This document shows, piece after piece, positions 1 through 7,141 of a stretch of DNA of 64,000 nucleotides. Position 1 is the first letter of the stretch. Every line of letters begins with the position of its first letter. The notes below the pieces were generated by a model, which did no database searches, was not told the DNA's origin, and worked only from the letters and a program-made list of their open reading frames with translations. The position numbers and the translations under genes were made by a program. Origin of the DNA: Halodurantibacterium daqingensis (lineage in GTDB: Bacteria; Pseudomonadota; Alphaproteobacteria; Rhodobacterales; Rhodobacteraceae); the NCBI RefSeq assembly GCF_042666235.1, contig NZ_JBHTFQ010000006.1:62001-126000 (forward strand), written 5' to 3'.

Positions 1-2
1 AG

Positions 3-53
3 GACGTGCATCTCTTCGAGCGGCTCGCCTTCATGGCCCGGTCGGGCCGCTGA
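3..53 (+). CDS. 3' tail of a gene cut by the window edge
   Basis: The third forward frame is open from the window edge and ends with TGA at 51-53. It encodes about 16 residues ending in FMARSGR. The next gene starts 24 bases later on the same strand after a purine-rich stretch, so this is plausibly the end of an upstream gene. MoxR-type ATPases often sit upstream of VWA proteins like the one at 2091, but this tail is too short to say whether that is what it is. Confidence 0.4.
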   Translation, partial: DVHLFERLAFMARSGR

Positions 54-77
54 CACCTGCCGCGAAAGGGGGCCCCG

Positions 78-536
78 ATGGGCGAACCGCAGACCTTCAC
101 CATCCGTCCCCTGGCCCCGGGCGACCGCGACCAGTGGCAGGGCCTGTGGACGGGCTACCTGACCTTCTATGAAACCAGCGTCGCCGCGCCTGTCTATGAC
201 AGCACCTTCGCGCGGCTTCTGGGCAGCGATCCGCACGATTTCAGCGCCCTGGTCGCCGAAGATGCCGGCGGCCGGCTGCTTGGCCTGGCGCATTACCTTT
301 TCCATCGCCACTGCTGGCGGACCGAGGACGTGTGCTATCTGCAAGATCTGTTCACCGCGCCCGAGGCCCGCGGCCGCGGGGTGGGACGGGCGCTGATCGA
401 GGCAGTCTATGCGGCGGCCGATAAAGCGGGCGCGGGCATGGTCTACTGGCTGACCCAGCAGGACAACGCAACCGCCCGCCGCCTTTATGACCAGATCGGA
501 CAGGTCACACCCTTCATCAAATACAACCGCGCATGA
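78..536 (+). CDS. GNAT family N-acetyltransferase
   Basis: This 152-residue protein spans one GNAT fold and should transfer an acetyl group from acetyl-CoA to an amine; the substrate is unknown. The acetyl-CoA pyrophosphate-binding loop is visible as RGRGVGRA near residues 98-105. It is followed by the usual helix and a C-terminal segment with NATARRLYDQIG, typical of motif B. The ATG is preceded by a good ribosome binding site (aaaggggg). Its stop overlaps the next start in an ATGA at 533-536, so it is probably translationally coupled to the DUF2927 lipoprotein. Confidence 0.85.
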   Translation: MGEPQTFTIRPLAPGDRDQWQGLWTGYLTFYETSVAAPVYDSTFARLLGSDPHDFSALVAEDAGGRLLGLAHYLFHRHCWRTEDVCYLQDLFTAPEARGRGVGRALIEAVYAAADKAGAGMVYWLTQQDNATARRLYDQIGQVTPFIKYNRA

Positions 537-1921
537 ACCTGCCGCAACCCAAGGCCGGCAGCAGGCCGCTCTGCCCACCACGCCTGATTCTGGCGGGTCT
601 CGCGCTTGCGATGCTGGTCGCCTGCACCCCGCGCGAGCCCGCCCGCGACGCGGACTTGCCGCCGATGAAGACCTTTGCCGCCGCCCGGCCCGCCCCGCCG
701 CAGCGGCCCAATGTCAACATTGCGCAGGATTTTCTCGAGCTTTCGTTCGAGATGGAGGACGGGCGGAGCCTTCCGGTGCTCAGCCGCTTCGAAGGGCCGG
801 TGCAGCTTGCCGTCACGGGCGCGATCCCCGAAGTCTCGCTCCGCGATCTCGACCTTCTGATCGCCCGCCTGCGCGCCGAGGCCGAGATCGACATCACGCG
901 CATCGGCGATCCGTCCGGCGCGCAGATCGTGGTCGAGTTCCTGCCCCGCGCCACGCTTCAGTCCTTCGCCCCGCAGACGGCCTGTTTCGTGGTGCCACGG
1001 GTCGGCAGCTGGTCCGAGTTTCGCCGCAACCGCCGCGCCCCGCTGCTGGACTGGACGACCCTGTCGCAGCGCGAACGCATCGCCGTCTTCGTGCCGCAGG
1101 ACACCAGCCCGCAGGAAATCCGCGACTGCCTGCACGAGGAAATCGCCCAGGCGCTGGGGCCGCTCAACGATCTGTATCGCCTGTCGGATTCGATCTTCAA
1201 TGACGACAATTTCCACTCGGTCCTGACCGGCTTCGACATGCTGATCCTGCGCACCTATTACGCGCCGGAACTGGCAAGCGGCATGTCCCGCAACGAGGTC
1301 GCAGCCCGCCTGCCTGCGATCCTGCGCCGCCTGAACCCCGCTGGCGAACGCCCCGCCCTGCCCGATCCCGGCCCCACCCCGCGCGACTGGCTGAACGCGA
1401 TCGAGGTGGCGCTTGCCCCGGAACGCCGCCCCGACCGGCTGGATGCGGCGCGCTATGCGGTGCTGGTGGCGCAGGATGCGGGCTGGCAGGACAGCCGGCT
1501 GGGCCTTTCGCTTTACGCGATGGGCCGGGCCGCAGCGGCGGATTTCAGCACGCTCTCCGTGGCCTCCTTCCTGCGCGCCGGGCTTGTCTGGCGCGATCTT
1601 CCCGGCGCCGAAGTGCACATCGCCCATATCGACATGCAGATGGCAGCCTTTGCGCTGACCGCAGATCAGCCCGATCATGCGCTGGCCCTTGCCGATCGCG
1701 CGATCGGTCCGGCACGGCAGGCCCAGAATGCGGCGCTTCTGGCCAGCGTGCTGATGCTGCGGGCCACGGCGCTTTCCGCGCTGGGCCGCGACCACGAGGC
1801 GCGGGCGGACCGGCTCGACAGCCTTGGCTGGGCGCGCTATGGCTTCGGCTCGGACCAGGAGGTGCGGGACCGGATGGCGGAAATCGCCGCCCTGGCCGCG
1901 CCAGCACAGGAAGGCGGATGA
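533..1921 (+). CDS. DUF2927 domain-containing lipoprotein
   Basis: A 462-residue predicted lipoprotein. The N-terminus has a hydrophobic stretch (about residues 17-30) ending in LVAC, a lipobox with the lipidated cysteine at residue 31. The region after about residue 60 resembles DUF2927, a family of unknown function common in Rhodobacteraceae. The C-terminal third is rich in alanine and helix-like repeats (ALALADRAIG, ALLASVLMLRATALSALG), suggestive of TPR-like packing. It overlaps the upstream GNAT by 4 bases and the next small gene by 4 bases (ATGA). The biochemical role is unknown; the envelope location is inferred from the lipobox. Confidence 0.75.
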   Translation: MNLPQPKAGSRPLCPPRLILAGLALAMLVACTPREPARDADLPPMKTFAAARPAPPQRPNVNIAQDFLELSFEMEDGRSLPVLSRFEGPVQLAVTGAIPEVSLRDLDLLIARLRAEAEIDITRIGDPSGAQIVVEFLPRATLQSFAPQTACFVVPRVGSWSEFRRNRRAPLLDWTTLSQRERIAVFVPQDTSPQEIRDCLHEEIAQALGPLNDLYRLSDSIFNDDNFHSVLTGFDMLILRTYYAPELASGMSRNEVAARLPAILRRLNPAGERPALPDPGPTPRDWLNAIEVALAPERRPDRLDAARYAVLVAQDAGWQDSRLGLSLYAMGRAAAADFSTLSVASFLRAGLVWRDLPGAEVHIAHIDMQMAAFALTADQPDHALALADRAIGPARQAQNAALLASVLMLRATALSALGRDHEARADRLDSLGWARYGFGSDQEVRDRMAEIAALAAPAQEGG

Positions 1922-2085
1922 TGATTGTTCTGGCAGGTATCGTGATCGGGGCGATCATCGGCGTGATGCAGGCACGCAAACGGCAGGGCAACCGGCTGGA
2001 CATGGCGCAATATGCCGCGGCCTGGGCCATCTTCCTGGCGCTGATCGGCGTGTTCATCACCATCTTTGCCGAAAGGATGTTCTGA
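1918..2085 (+). CDS. small two-helix membrane protein
   Basis: A 55-residue frame starting at the ATG that overlaps the previous stop (1918-1921); a second in-frame ATG follows at 1921. It encodes a hydrophobic helix (IVLAGIVIGAIIGVM), a basic loop (QARKRQGNR) and a second helix (WAIFLALIGVFITIF), so it is probably an inner-membrane hairpin. Similar small proteins in this family of bacteria have been labelled apolipoprotein acyltransferase, but it is far too short to be that enzyme. It lies between the DUF2927 lipoprotein and the VWA gene, 5 bases before the latter, so all are likely one operon. Confidence 0.65.
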   Translation: MMIVLAGIVIGAIIGVMQARKRQGNRLDMAQYAAAWAIFLALIGVFITIFAERMF

Positions 2086-2090
2086 GCGCG

Positions 2091-3272
2091 ATGTTCCTGC
2101 CCTTCTTCCAGGCCCTGCGGAAGGCCGGCGTTCCGGTCTCGCTGCGCGAGTTTCTCGGGTTTCTGGAAGGGATGGCTGCGGGGCTGGTGATCTATGACAC
2201 CGAGGGGTTCTATTACCTCGCGCGCAGCACGCTGGTGAAGGACGAACGCCATATCGACCGGTTCGACCAGGCCTTTGCGGCAAGTTTCGCGGGGCTGGAG
2301 CAGATCACCCCGGACCAGGTGCTTCAGGCGCTGGACCTGCCGAAGGACTGGCTCGAGAAGCTGGCGGAAAACCACCTCAGCGCCGAGGAACGCGCCGCGA
2401 TCGAGGCCTTGGGCGGCTTTGAGAAGCTGATGGAAACGCTGCGCCAGCGCCTGGCCGAACAGAAGGGTCGCCATCAGGGGGGCAACAAGTGGATCGGCAC
2501 CGCCGGCACCAGCCCCTTCGGCGCCTATGGCTATAACCCCGAGGGCGTGCGCATCGGGCAGGATCGCAGCCGCCACGGCCGCGCGGCAAAGGTCTGGGAC
2601 CGGCGCGAATTCCGGAACCTTGACGACAGCGTCGAACTGGGCACCCGCAACATCAAGGTCGCGCTCAAGCGGTTGCGGAAATGGGCGCGCGATGGCGCGG
2701 CGCAGGAACTGGACCTTGACGGCACCATCCGATCCACGGCGGAACAGGGCTGGCTGGATGTGAAAACCCGGCCCGAACGGCGCAATGCGGTGCGGGTCCT
2801 GCTGTTTCTCGATGTGGGCGGCAGCATGGACCCGCATGTGCGCGTGGTCGAGGAACTGTTCAGCGCCGCCCGCGCCGAATTCCGGCATCTGGAGCATTAC
2901 TACTTCCACAACTGCCTTTACGAAGGCGTCTGGCGCGACAATGCCCGGCGCTGGGACGCGCAGATTCCCACCACGGAACTGCTGCGCACCTTTGGCAGCG
3001 ACTGGAAGTGCATCCTGGTCGGGGATGCCAACATGTCGCCCTATGAAATCACCCATGCCGGCGGCGCCAATGAACACTGGAATGCCGAACCCGGCCAGGT
3101 CTGGCTTGAACGGGCCCGCCAGCAATGGCCCGCGCATCTCTGGATCAACCCGACGCCGGAACGGTTCTGGGACAACAGCCATTCCATCCGCCTGATCCGC
3201 GGCATCTTCCAGGACCGCATGGTGCCGATGACCCTTGACGGGATCAGCCGCGGCGTGCGGATGCTGGGTTGA
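2091..3272 (+). CDS. VWA domain-containing CoxE-like protein
   Basis: A 393-residue protein with the layout of the CoxE/VWA family, which usually works with a MoxR-type AAA ATPase in cofactor insertion or complex maturation. The start chosen is the ATG 5 bases after the small membrane gene; the frame is open further upstream but overlaps other genes. The metal-ion adhesion site near residue 241 reads DVGGSM, a DxGxS variant of the canonical DxSxS. A second conserved stretch, ILVGDANMSPYE, lies near residue 310. The partner ATPase is not in the window apart from the unidentified tail at 3-53. Confidence 0.8.
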   Translation: MFLPFFQALRKAGVPVSLREFLGFLEGMAAGLVIYDTEGFYYLARSTLVKDERHIDRFDQAFAASFAGLEQITPDQVLQALDLPKDWLEKLAENHLSAEERAAIEALGGFEKLMETLRQRLAEQKGRHQGGNKWIGTAGTSPFGAYGYNPEGVRIGQDRSRHGRAAKVWDRREFRNLDDSVELGTRNIKVALKRLRKWARDGAAQELDLDGTIRSTAEQGWLDVKTRPERRNAVRVLLFLDVGGSMDPHVRVVEELFSAARAEFRHLEHYYFHNCLYEGVWRDNARRWDAQIPTTELLRTFGSDWKCILVGDANMSPYEITHAGGANEHWNAEPGQVWLERARQQWPAHLWINPTPERFWDNSHSIRLIRGIFQDRMVPMTLDGISRGVRMLG

Positions 3273-3324
3273 CCCTGCTCCGGCCCGCCACCCTCAACCC
3301 GTCCAGCCAGCCTGAGCCAGCCCG

Positions 3325-4065
3325 ATGACCGAACCGACTGCCCTGATCGTCTTTGCTGCGGCGCTTGTGACGGCGCTTGCCACCGGGCTGGGTGCCCTGC
3401 CGCTTCTGTCGCCCCGCGCGCGCGAACGTCGCTGGCGCGCGGCCGGCAGCGCCGCCGCCGCCGGGTTGATGCTGGCCGCAAGCCACAGCATGATCGCCGA
3501 AGGCATGGCGCTGAACGGCTGGCGCACGCTTCTGGGCCTTGTCGCGGGGGTCGGGGCGATCATGCTTGCCAAACGGGTTCTGCAGCATCCCGATCTGCCG
3601 GGGATCGAGCATCTGGCCAGCGCGGATGGGGCACGGATGGTGCTGATCGTCGGCATCATGACCGCCCATTCCGCCGCCGAGGGCATCGGCCTCGGCGTGG
3701 CCTTCGGGGGCGGGCGCGATCTTGGCGAGCTTCTGACCGTCGCGATCACGCTGCAGAACATCCCCGAGGGGCTGGCCATCGCCCTGATCCTTGTGCCACG
3801 CGGCGTCCCGGTTCTGCGGGCGGCGGGCTGGGCCGTGGTGTCCAGCCTGCCCCAGCCCCTTCTCGCGGTGCCTGCCTTCCTGATGGTGACGGTCTTTGCG
3901 TCGATCCTGCCCTATGGGCTGGGGCTCGCGGCGGGGGCGATGCTCTGGATCGCCTTTTCCGAACTGCTTCCCGATGCCTCCGAGGGCATGGCGCGCGGGC
4001 CGATGGGTACGGTCGCCGCGCTGTCCTTCGCCGCCATGCTGGCCGTCACGCTTGTGATGGGGTGA
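3325..4065 (+). CDS. ZIP family divalent metal transporter
   Basis: A 246-residue membrane protein with about eight hydrophobic segments and a short charged loop after the third. The two ZIP signature helices are present: HSAAEGIGL near residue 115 and QNIPEGLAIAL near residue 144. In the second, the first histidine of the usual HNIPEG is glutamine, which may affect the binuclear metal site. Function is probably uptake of zinc or another divalent metal across the inner membrane. No clear Shine-Dalgarno precedes the ATG. It is 52 bases after the VWA gene and may be read through from it. Confidence 0.8.
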   Translation: MTEPTALIVFAAALVTALATGLGALPLLSPRARERRWRAAGSAAAAGLMLAASHSMIAEGMALNGWRTLLGLVAGVGAIMLAKRVLQHPDLPGIEHLASADGARMVLIVGIMTAHSAAEGIGLGVAFGGGRDLGELLTVAITLQNIPEGLAIALILVPRGVPVLRAAGWAVVSSLPQPLLAVPAFLMVTVFASILPYGLGLAAGAMLWIAFSELLPDASEGMARGPMGTVAALSFAAMLAVTLVMG

Positions 4066-4104
4066 CGCATTGCCAGCCGCCGCACCCTGCCCCATATCTG
4101 CGCA

Positions 4105-4794
4105 ATGTTGAAGCTCACCCCCATCCTGCTGGCGATTGCCTATGCGGTGCTGATGTACCTGTTCTCGTCCTGGCGCACGCGCCGGGAACTGGACGAGAAA
4201 TCGCAGCCGCTTGCCGACCATGATCTGCGCCTTCTCACCGATCGCATGGCCCGGGCATTGGACCTGCCCGAGATCAAGGTGCATATCTACGAAGTCGCGC
4301 CGGTCAACGGGCTTGCCGCGCCCGACGGGCGCATCTTCCTCACACGTGGCTTCTACGACAAGTATCGCGCCGGCCTCGTCTCGGCCGAGGAGATCGCCAG
4401 TGTCATCGCGCATGAACTGGGCCATGTGGCCTTGGGTCATGCCCGGCGGCGGATGATCGATTTTTCCGGCCAGAATGCCATCCGCGTGGCGCTGGCGACG
4501 GTGCTCAACCGCTTTCTGCCCGGGGTCGGAATCTGGATTGCCAATGCGGTGGCAAGCCTTCTGGCGGCCCGGTTGTCGCGGCAGGACGAATACGAGGCCG
4601 ATGCCTATGCCTCGGCGCTTCTGGTGAAGGCCGGGATCGGCACCGGCGCGCAGAAATCGCTGTTCCGCAAGCTGCCCGGCCTGACCGGGATGGGTGGCGG
4701 TCCGCCCGTCTGGCTGGCAAGCCATCCGCCGACCGAGGACCGCATCGCGGCAATCGAGGCCAACGAGGCCCGCTGGCGCGCGGCTATCGGCTGA
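4105..4794 (+). CDS. M48 family zinc metalloprotease
   Basis: A 229-residue membrane-anchored peptidase. One N-terminal helix (about residues 4-21) is followed by the catalytic HELGH motif (His103, Glu104, His107). A second hydrophobic stretch covers residues 128-156, and DEYEADAYA near 161 supplies the third zinc ligand. The C-terminal SHPPTEDRIAAI is typical of M48 enzymes (HtpX/Ste24-like). It is shorter than full HtpX, so it is probably a related envelope quality-control protease rather than HtpX itself. Its last 11 bases overlap the convergent PIN-domain gene. Confidence 0.85.
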   Translation: MLKLTPILLAIAYAVLMYLFSSWRTRRELDEKSQPLADHDLRLLTDRMARALDLPEIKVHIYEVAPVNGLAAPDGRIFLTRGFYDKYRAGLVSAEEIASVIAHELGHVALGHARRRMIDFSGQNAIRVALATVLNRFLPGVGIWIANAVASLLAARLSRQDEYEADAYASALLVKAGIGTGAQKSLFRKLPGLTGMGGGPPVWLASHPPTEDRIAAIEANEARWRAAIG

Positions 4795-5320
4795 GCGCCT
4801 TGCCCAGCCGCGGAAGCCGCGCCCGCTTCATCAGCGGCCGCAGGGGCTGTGGCTCGCCCGACAGGCGCTCGGCCGTGGCGCGCACTGCTTCGACGACCTC
4901 TGCAACCGGCCCCGGCGCACGGTGCCAAAGCCCCAGCAGGAAGGCATCGGGCGCCTCGGCGCGCATGCCTTCGGCGCCAAGCGCGGCGCGGGGGAAATCG
5001 CGCAGGTTCTGGGTGACGATCACCTCGGCCCCGCCCGCAAGAGCTGCGGCCAGCACATGCCGGTCGGCGGGATCGGGCAGCCAGAGCCGCGCTTCGGCTT
5101 CGGGATCGGGCATGACCTCGGCCAGGGGCCAGTCGCGGCGCAAAGCCGCGATTTCGGCGCGCGCGATCTCCTCCTGTCCCAGCTTCACGGTTGCCCGTGC
5201 CCATTCCTCCAGCACCCGCGCCGACCAGAGCGGCGTGAACAGCCCCTGCCCGGCCACGCCGATCAGGATTTCCCGCAGGACAGTGGGATAGAGAACGCAG
5301 GCGTCCAGAAACGCGCGCAT
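4784..5320 (-). CDS. PIN domain-containing putative ribonuclease
   Basis: A 178-residue protein with PIN-fold hallmarks: Asp6 in FLDACVLYP, acidic residues around Glu39, LPDPADRHVLAAAL (Asp83/Asp86) and VTQNLRDFP near residue 102. PIN proteins are Mg-dependent RNases, often VapC toxins. No antitoxin is adjacent. Instead the gene is coupled to rlmI: its ATG overlaps the rlmI stop by one base (TGATG at 5318-5322). A role in RNA metabolism together with RlmI is inferred only from this coupling. The length is greater than that of most VapC toxins (about 130 residues). Confidence 0.75.
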   Translation of the reverse strand: MRAFLDACVLYPTVLREILIGVAGQGLFTPLWSARVLEEWARATVKLGQEEIARAEIAALRRDWPLAEVMPDPEAEARLWLPDPADRHVLAAALAGGAEVIVTQNLRDFPRAALGAEGMRAEAPDAFLLGLWHRAPGPVAEVVEAVRATAERLSGEPQPLRPLMKRARLPRLGKALSR

Positions 5321-6516
5321 CAGTCCAGCCGGAAGAACAGCGCCTTGAGGTAACCGCTTTCGGCCAGTTGCGGCAGCATCGGATGATCCGGCCCTGCGAA
5401 GCCCGTGTGCAGGATCTGCGCCCGGCGGCCACCCCGGCCGATTCCGCGCACGCTGGCGGTGCGGAAGGCCGTCAGATCGGCCGCATGGGAACAGGAGCAG
5501 AGGCAGAGATAGCCGCCCTCGGCCACCAGCGGCGCAGCAAGCCGGGCGATACGTTCATAGGCACGCAGGCCCGCCTGAAGGGCAGGTTTGGCGGGCGCGA
5601 AGGCCGGCGGATCGCAGATTACCACGTCAAAGCGCTGACCCTCGGCGGCCAGCGCCTCCATCACCGCGAAAGCGTCGCCCTGACGGGTCTCGAACCGGTC
5701 AGAGCAACCCATGGCCGCGGCGCCCTGCCGGGCAAGATCCAGCGCGGGGGCCGATCCGTCCACCGCGAGGGCCGTCTGCGCCCCGCCGGCAAGCGTGGCA
5801 AGCGAAAAGCCCCCGACATGCGAAAACACATCAAGCACCCGCCCCTGGGGCGCAAGCCGGGCGGCGAAGGCGTGGTTGGGCCGCTGGTCATAGAACAGGC
5901 CGGTTTTCTGCCCCCCCATGACATCGGCCATATAAGTCGCACCGTTCATCACCACCGGGATCGGCCCGTCGATCGTTCCCCGCAGCACGGTCATTTCCTC
6001 GGGCAGACCTTCCAGCCCGCGCGCGCGCCCCGCGCCATTCTTGACGATCCGCTGCACGCCGGTGACCTGCGCCAGAGCCTCGGCCAGTGTCTCGATCATC
6101 AGGTCGGCCCAGGCGGCATTGGGCTGGATCACCGCGAGATCGCCGAACCGGTCGATCACCACCCCCGGAAAGCCGTCGGCTTCGGCATGGACAAGCCGGT
6201 AGAACGGCGCATCGAACAGCCGTTCGCGCAAGGCCAGCGCCCGGCGCAGCCGGAGGCTGATCCAGTCATGGTCGATCACCGCCTCGGGGTCGCGGTCAAG
6301 CATCCTGGCGATGATCTTGGAGTTGGGGTTCACGGTCACGATGCCAAGGGGTGCGCGGGCTTCGTCCTGCAACTGGCAGATCGTGCCGGGAGCAAGCGCG
6401 CGCGTGCGGCGATCGACGACAAGTTCATCGGCAAAGACCCAGGGCGCGCCATGACGAATGGCGCGGGCATCGGTCTTGGGCCGCAGGCGGATCACGGGAT
6501 AATCGAAAGCTGTCAT
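5320..6516 (-). CDS. rlmI: class I SAM-dependent rRNA methyltransferase, RlmI-like
   Basis: A 398-residue protein with an N-terminal PUA-like RNA-binding domain (about residues 5-75) and a Rossmann methyltransferase domain. Motif I reads DVFSHVGGFSL near residue 229. The catalytic motif IV is CDPPAFAPAK near 301, and a conserved SCSHAA sits near 341. This is the layout of RlmI (YccW), which makes m5C in 23S rRNA; COG1092 also holds close relatives, so the exact target base is inferred. It is the first gene of a minus-strand pair with the PIN protein. Confidence 0.85.
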   Translation of the reverse strand: MTAFDYPVIRLRPKTDARAIRHGAPWVFADELVVDRRTRALAPGTICQLQDEARAPLGIVTVNPNSKIIARMLDRDPEAVIDHDWISLRLRRALALRERLFDAPFYRLVHAEADGFPGVVIDRFGDLAVIQPNAAWADLMIETLAEALAQVTGVQRIVKNGAGRARGLEGLPEEMTVLRGTIDGPIPVVMNGATYMADVMGGQKTGLFYDQRPNHAFAARLAPQGRVLDVFSHVGGFSLATLAGGAQTALAVDGSAPALDLARQGAAAMGCSDRFETRQGDAFAVMEALAAEGQRFDVVICDPPAFAPAKPALQAGLRAYERIARLAAPLVAEGGYLCLCSCSHAADLTAFRTASVRGIGRGGRRAQILHTGFAGPDHPMLPQLAESGYLKALFFRLD

Positions 6517-6570
6517 GGCCCTGCTCTAGCCGCTCTGCGGCGATCGCGAAAGCGCCAATCCGCAGGCATG

Positions 6571-6600
6571 AAAAAAACCCGGCCCTGTCCGGGGCCGGGT
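6571..6600 (-). terminator. rho-independent terminator for the 56-aa protein gene
   Basis: A 9-bp G+C-rich stem (6577-6585 with 6592-6600) with a 6-base loop is followed, on the minus strand, by a run of seven T residues (6571-6577). It lies about 107 bases after the stop of the small minus-strand gene and before rlmI, insulating rlmI from it. Confidence 0.85.
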
Positions 6601-6706
6601 CTGTCCTGCACTGGATGCAGCCACGGGCTTGATGCCCTGTCTGCGATCGCGTGTCAGGTTCGGGCACGCTGGGCGATCTGACGCCCTGCGTTCCTGACTG
6701 AAACTC

Positions 6707-6877
6707 TCAGGCCGCTTGCGACCGGGTGCCCCGCAGGCCGGCAAAGCGGCGCGAAAACCAGGCTGCGATGGCGCGTGCCGTTTCGCGGGTCGCTTCGGCA
6801 CGCAGTTCGCGGGCGCGGCGCTCGATCGCGGCAAAGCAGATCACATCGGCGTCGGTCGTCTTGTTCATCTCGGTCAT
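6707..6877 (-). CDS. 56-aa basic helical protein of unknown function
   Basis: A 56-residue protein, mostly helical and rich in Ala, Arg and Glu (FAAIERRARELRAEA, AIAAWFSRRFAGLRG). The start was chosen because AGAGGA lies 6-7 bases upstream of the ATG at 6877; a second ATG lies three codons on. Small Arg-rich proteins with an ERRARxLRAEA core are widespread in Rhodobacterales, and some carry RSP-locus family names. No function is known to me. A strong terminator follows at 6571-6600, supporting a real monocistronic gene. It is divergent from edd. Confidence 0.65.
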   Translation of the reverse strand: MTEMNKTTDADVICFAAIERRARELRAEATRETARAIAAWFSRRFAGLRGTRSQAA

Positions 6878-7062
6878 CTCGGATCCTCTCGGGTTGGTGT
6901 AACCCTCCCACGGATCCGAAAATAGGTCAGCCAGCTTGACGTTACCAGCGCCATACCGGAATTGCTGCCATGCAGCATTTGCAATGCGGGGCTGGGGCAC
7001 TTGCCTTTCACCGACCTGCCCCGCAAGATGATCGGGCGCCGCCGAAATGCCCGCCCGCACTT

Positions 7063-7074
7063 GTTAGCGCTAAC
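7063..7074. promoter_or_regulatory. LacI-family operator upstream of edd
   Basis: A perfect 12-bp palindrome, GTTAGCGCTAAC, in a local T-rich context 68 bases before the edd start. The TGTTAGCGCTAACA class is a recurrent operator for LacI-family sugar-acid regulators, so a gluconate/ED-pathway repressor is the likely ligand. No LacI gene lies in the window. It lies between edd and the divergent 56-aa gene, so either could be controlled. Confidence 0.7.
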
Positions 7075-7141
7075 TTTTTCTGGTAAGCCGCTTCCATCCG
7101 GTGCCGTCGCGGCACCGCCGCCCCAGTCAACGAGGAGCGAC

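Noticed and set aside
485..4725. Large minus-strand frames opposite the DUF2927, VWA, ZIP and M48 genes (485-1795, 1545-3182, 3244-4725)
   Set aside because: Shadows of real plus-strand genes; low-complexity translations and no ribosome binding sites.
4784..5320. PIN gene as part of a VapBC toxin-antitoxin pair
   Set aside because: No small AbrB- or RHH-type gene precedes it; the upstream overlapping gene is rlmI.
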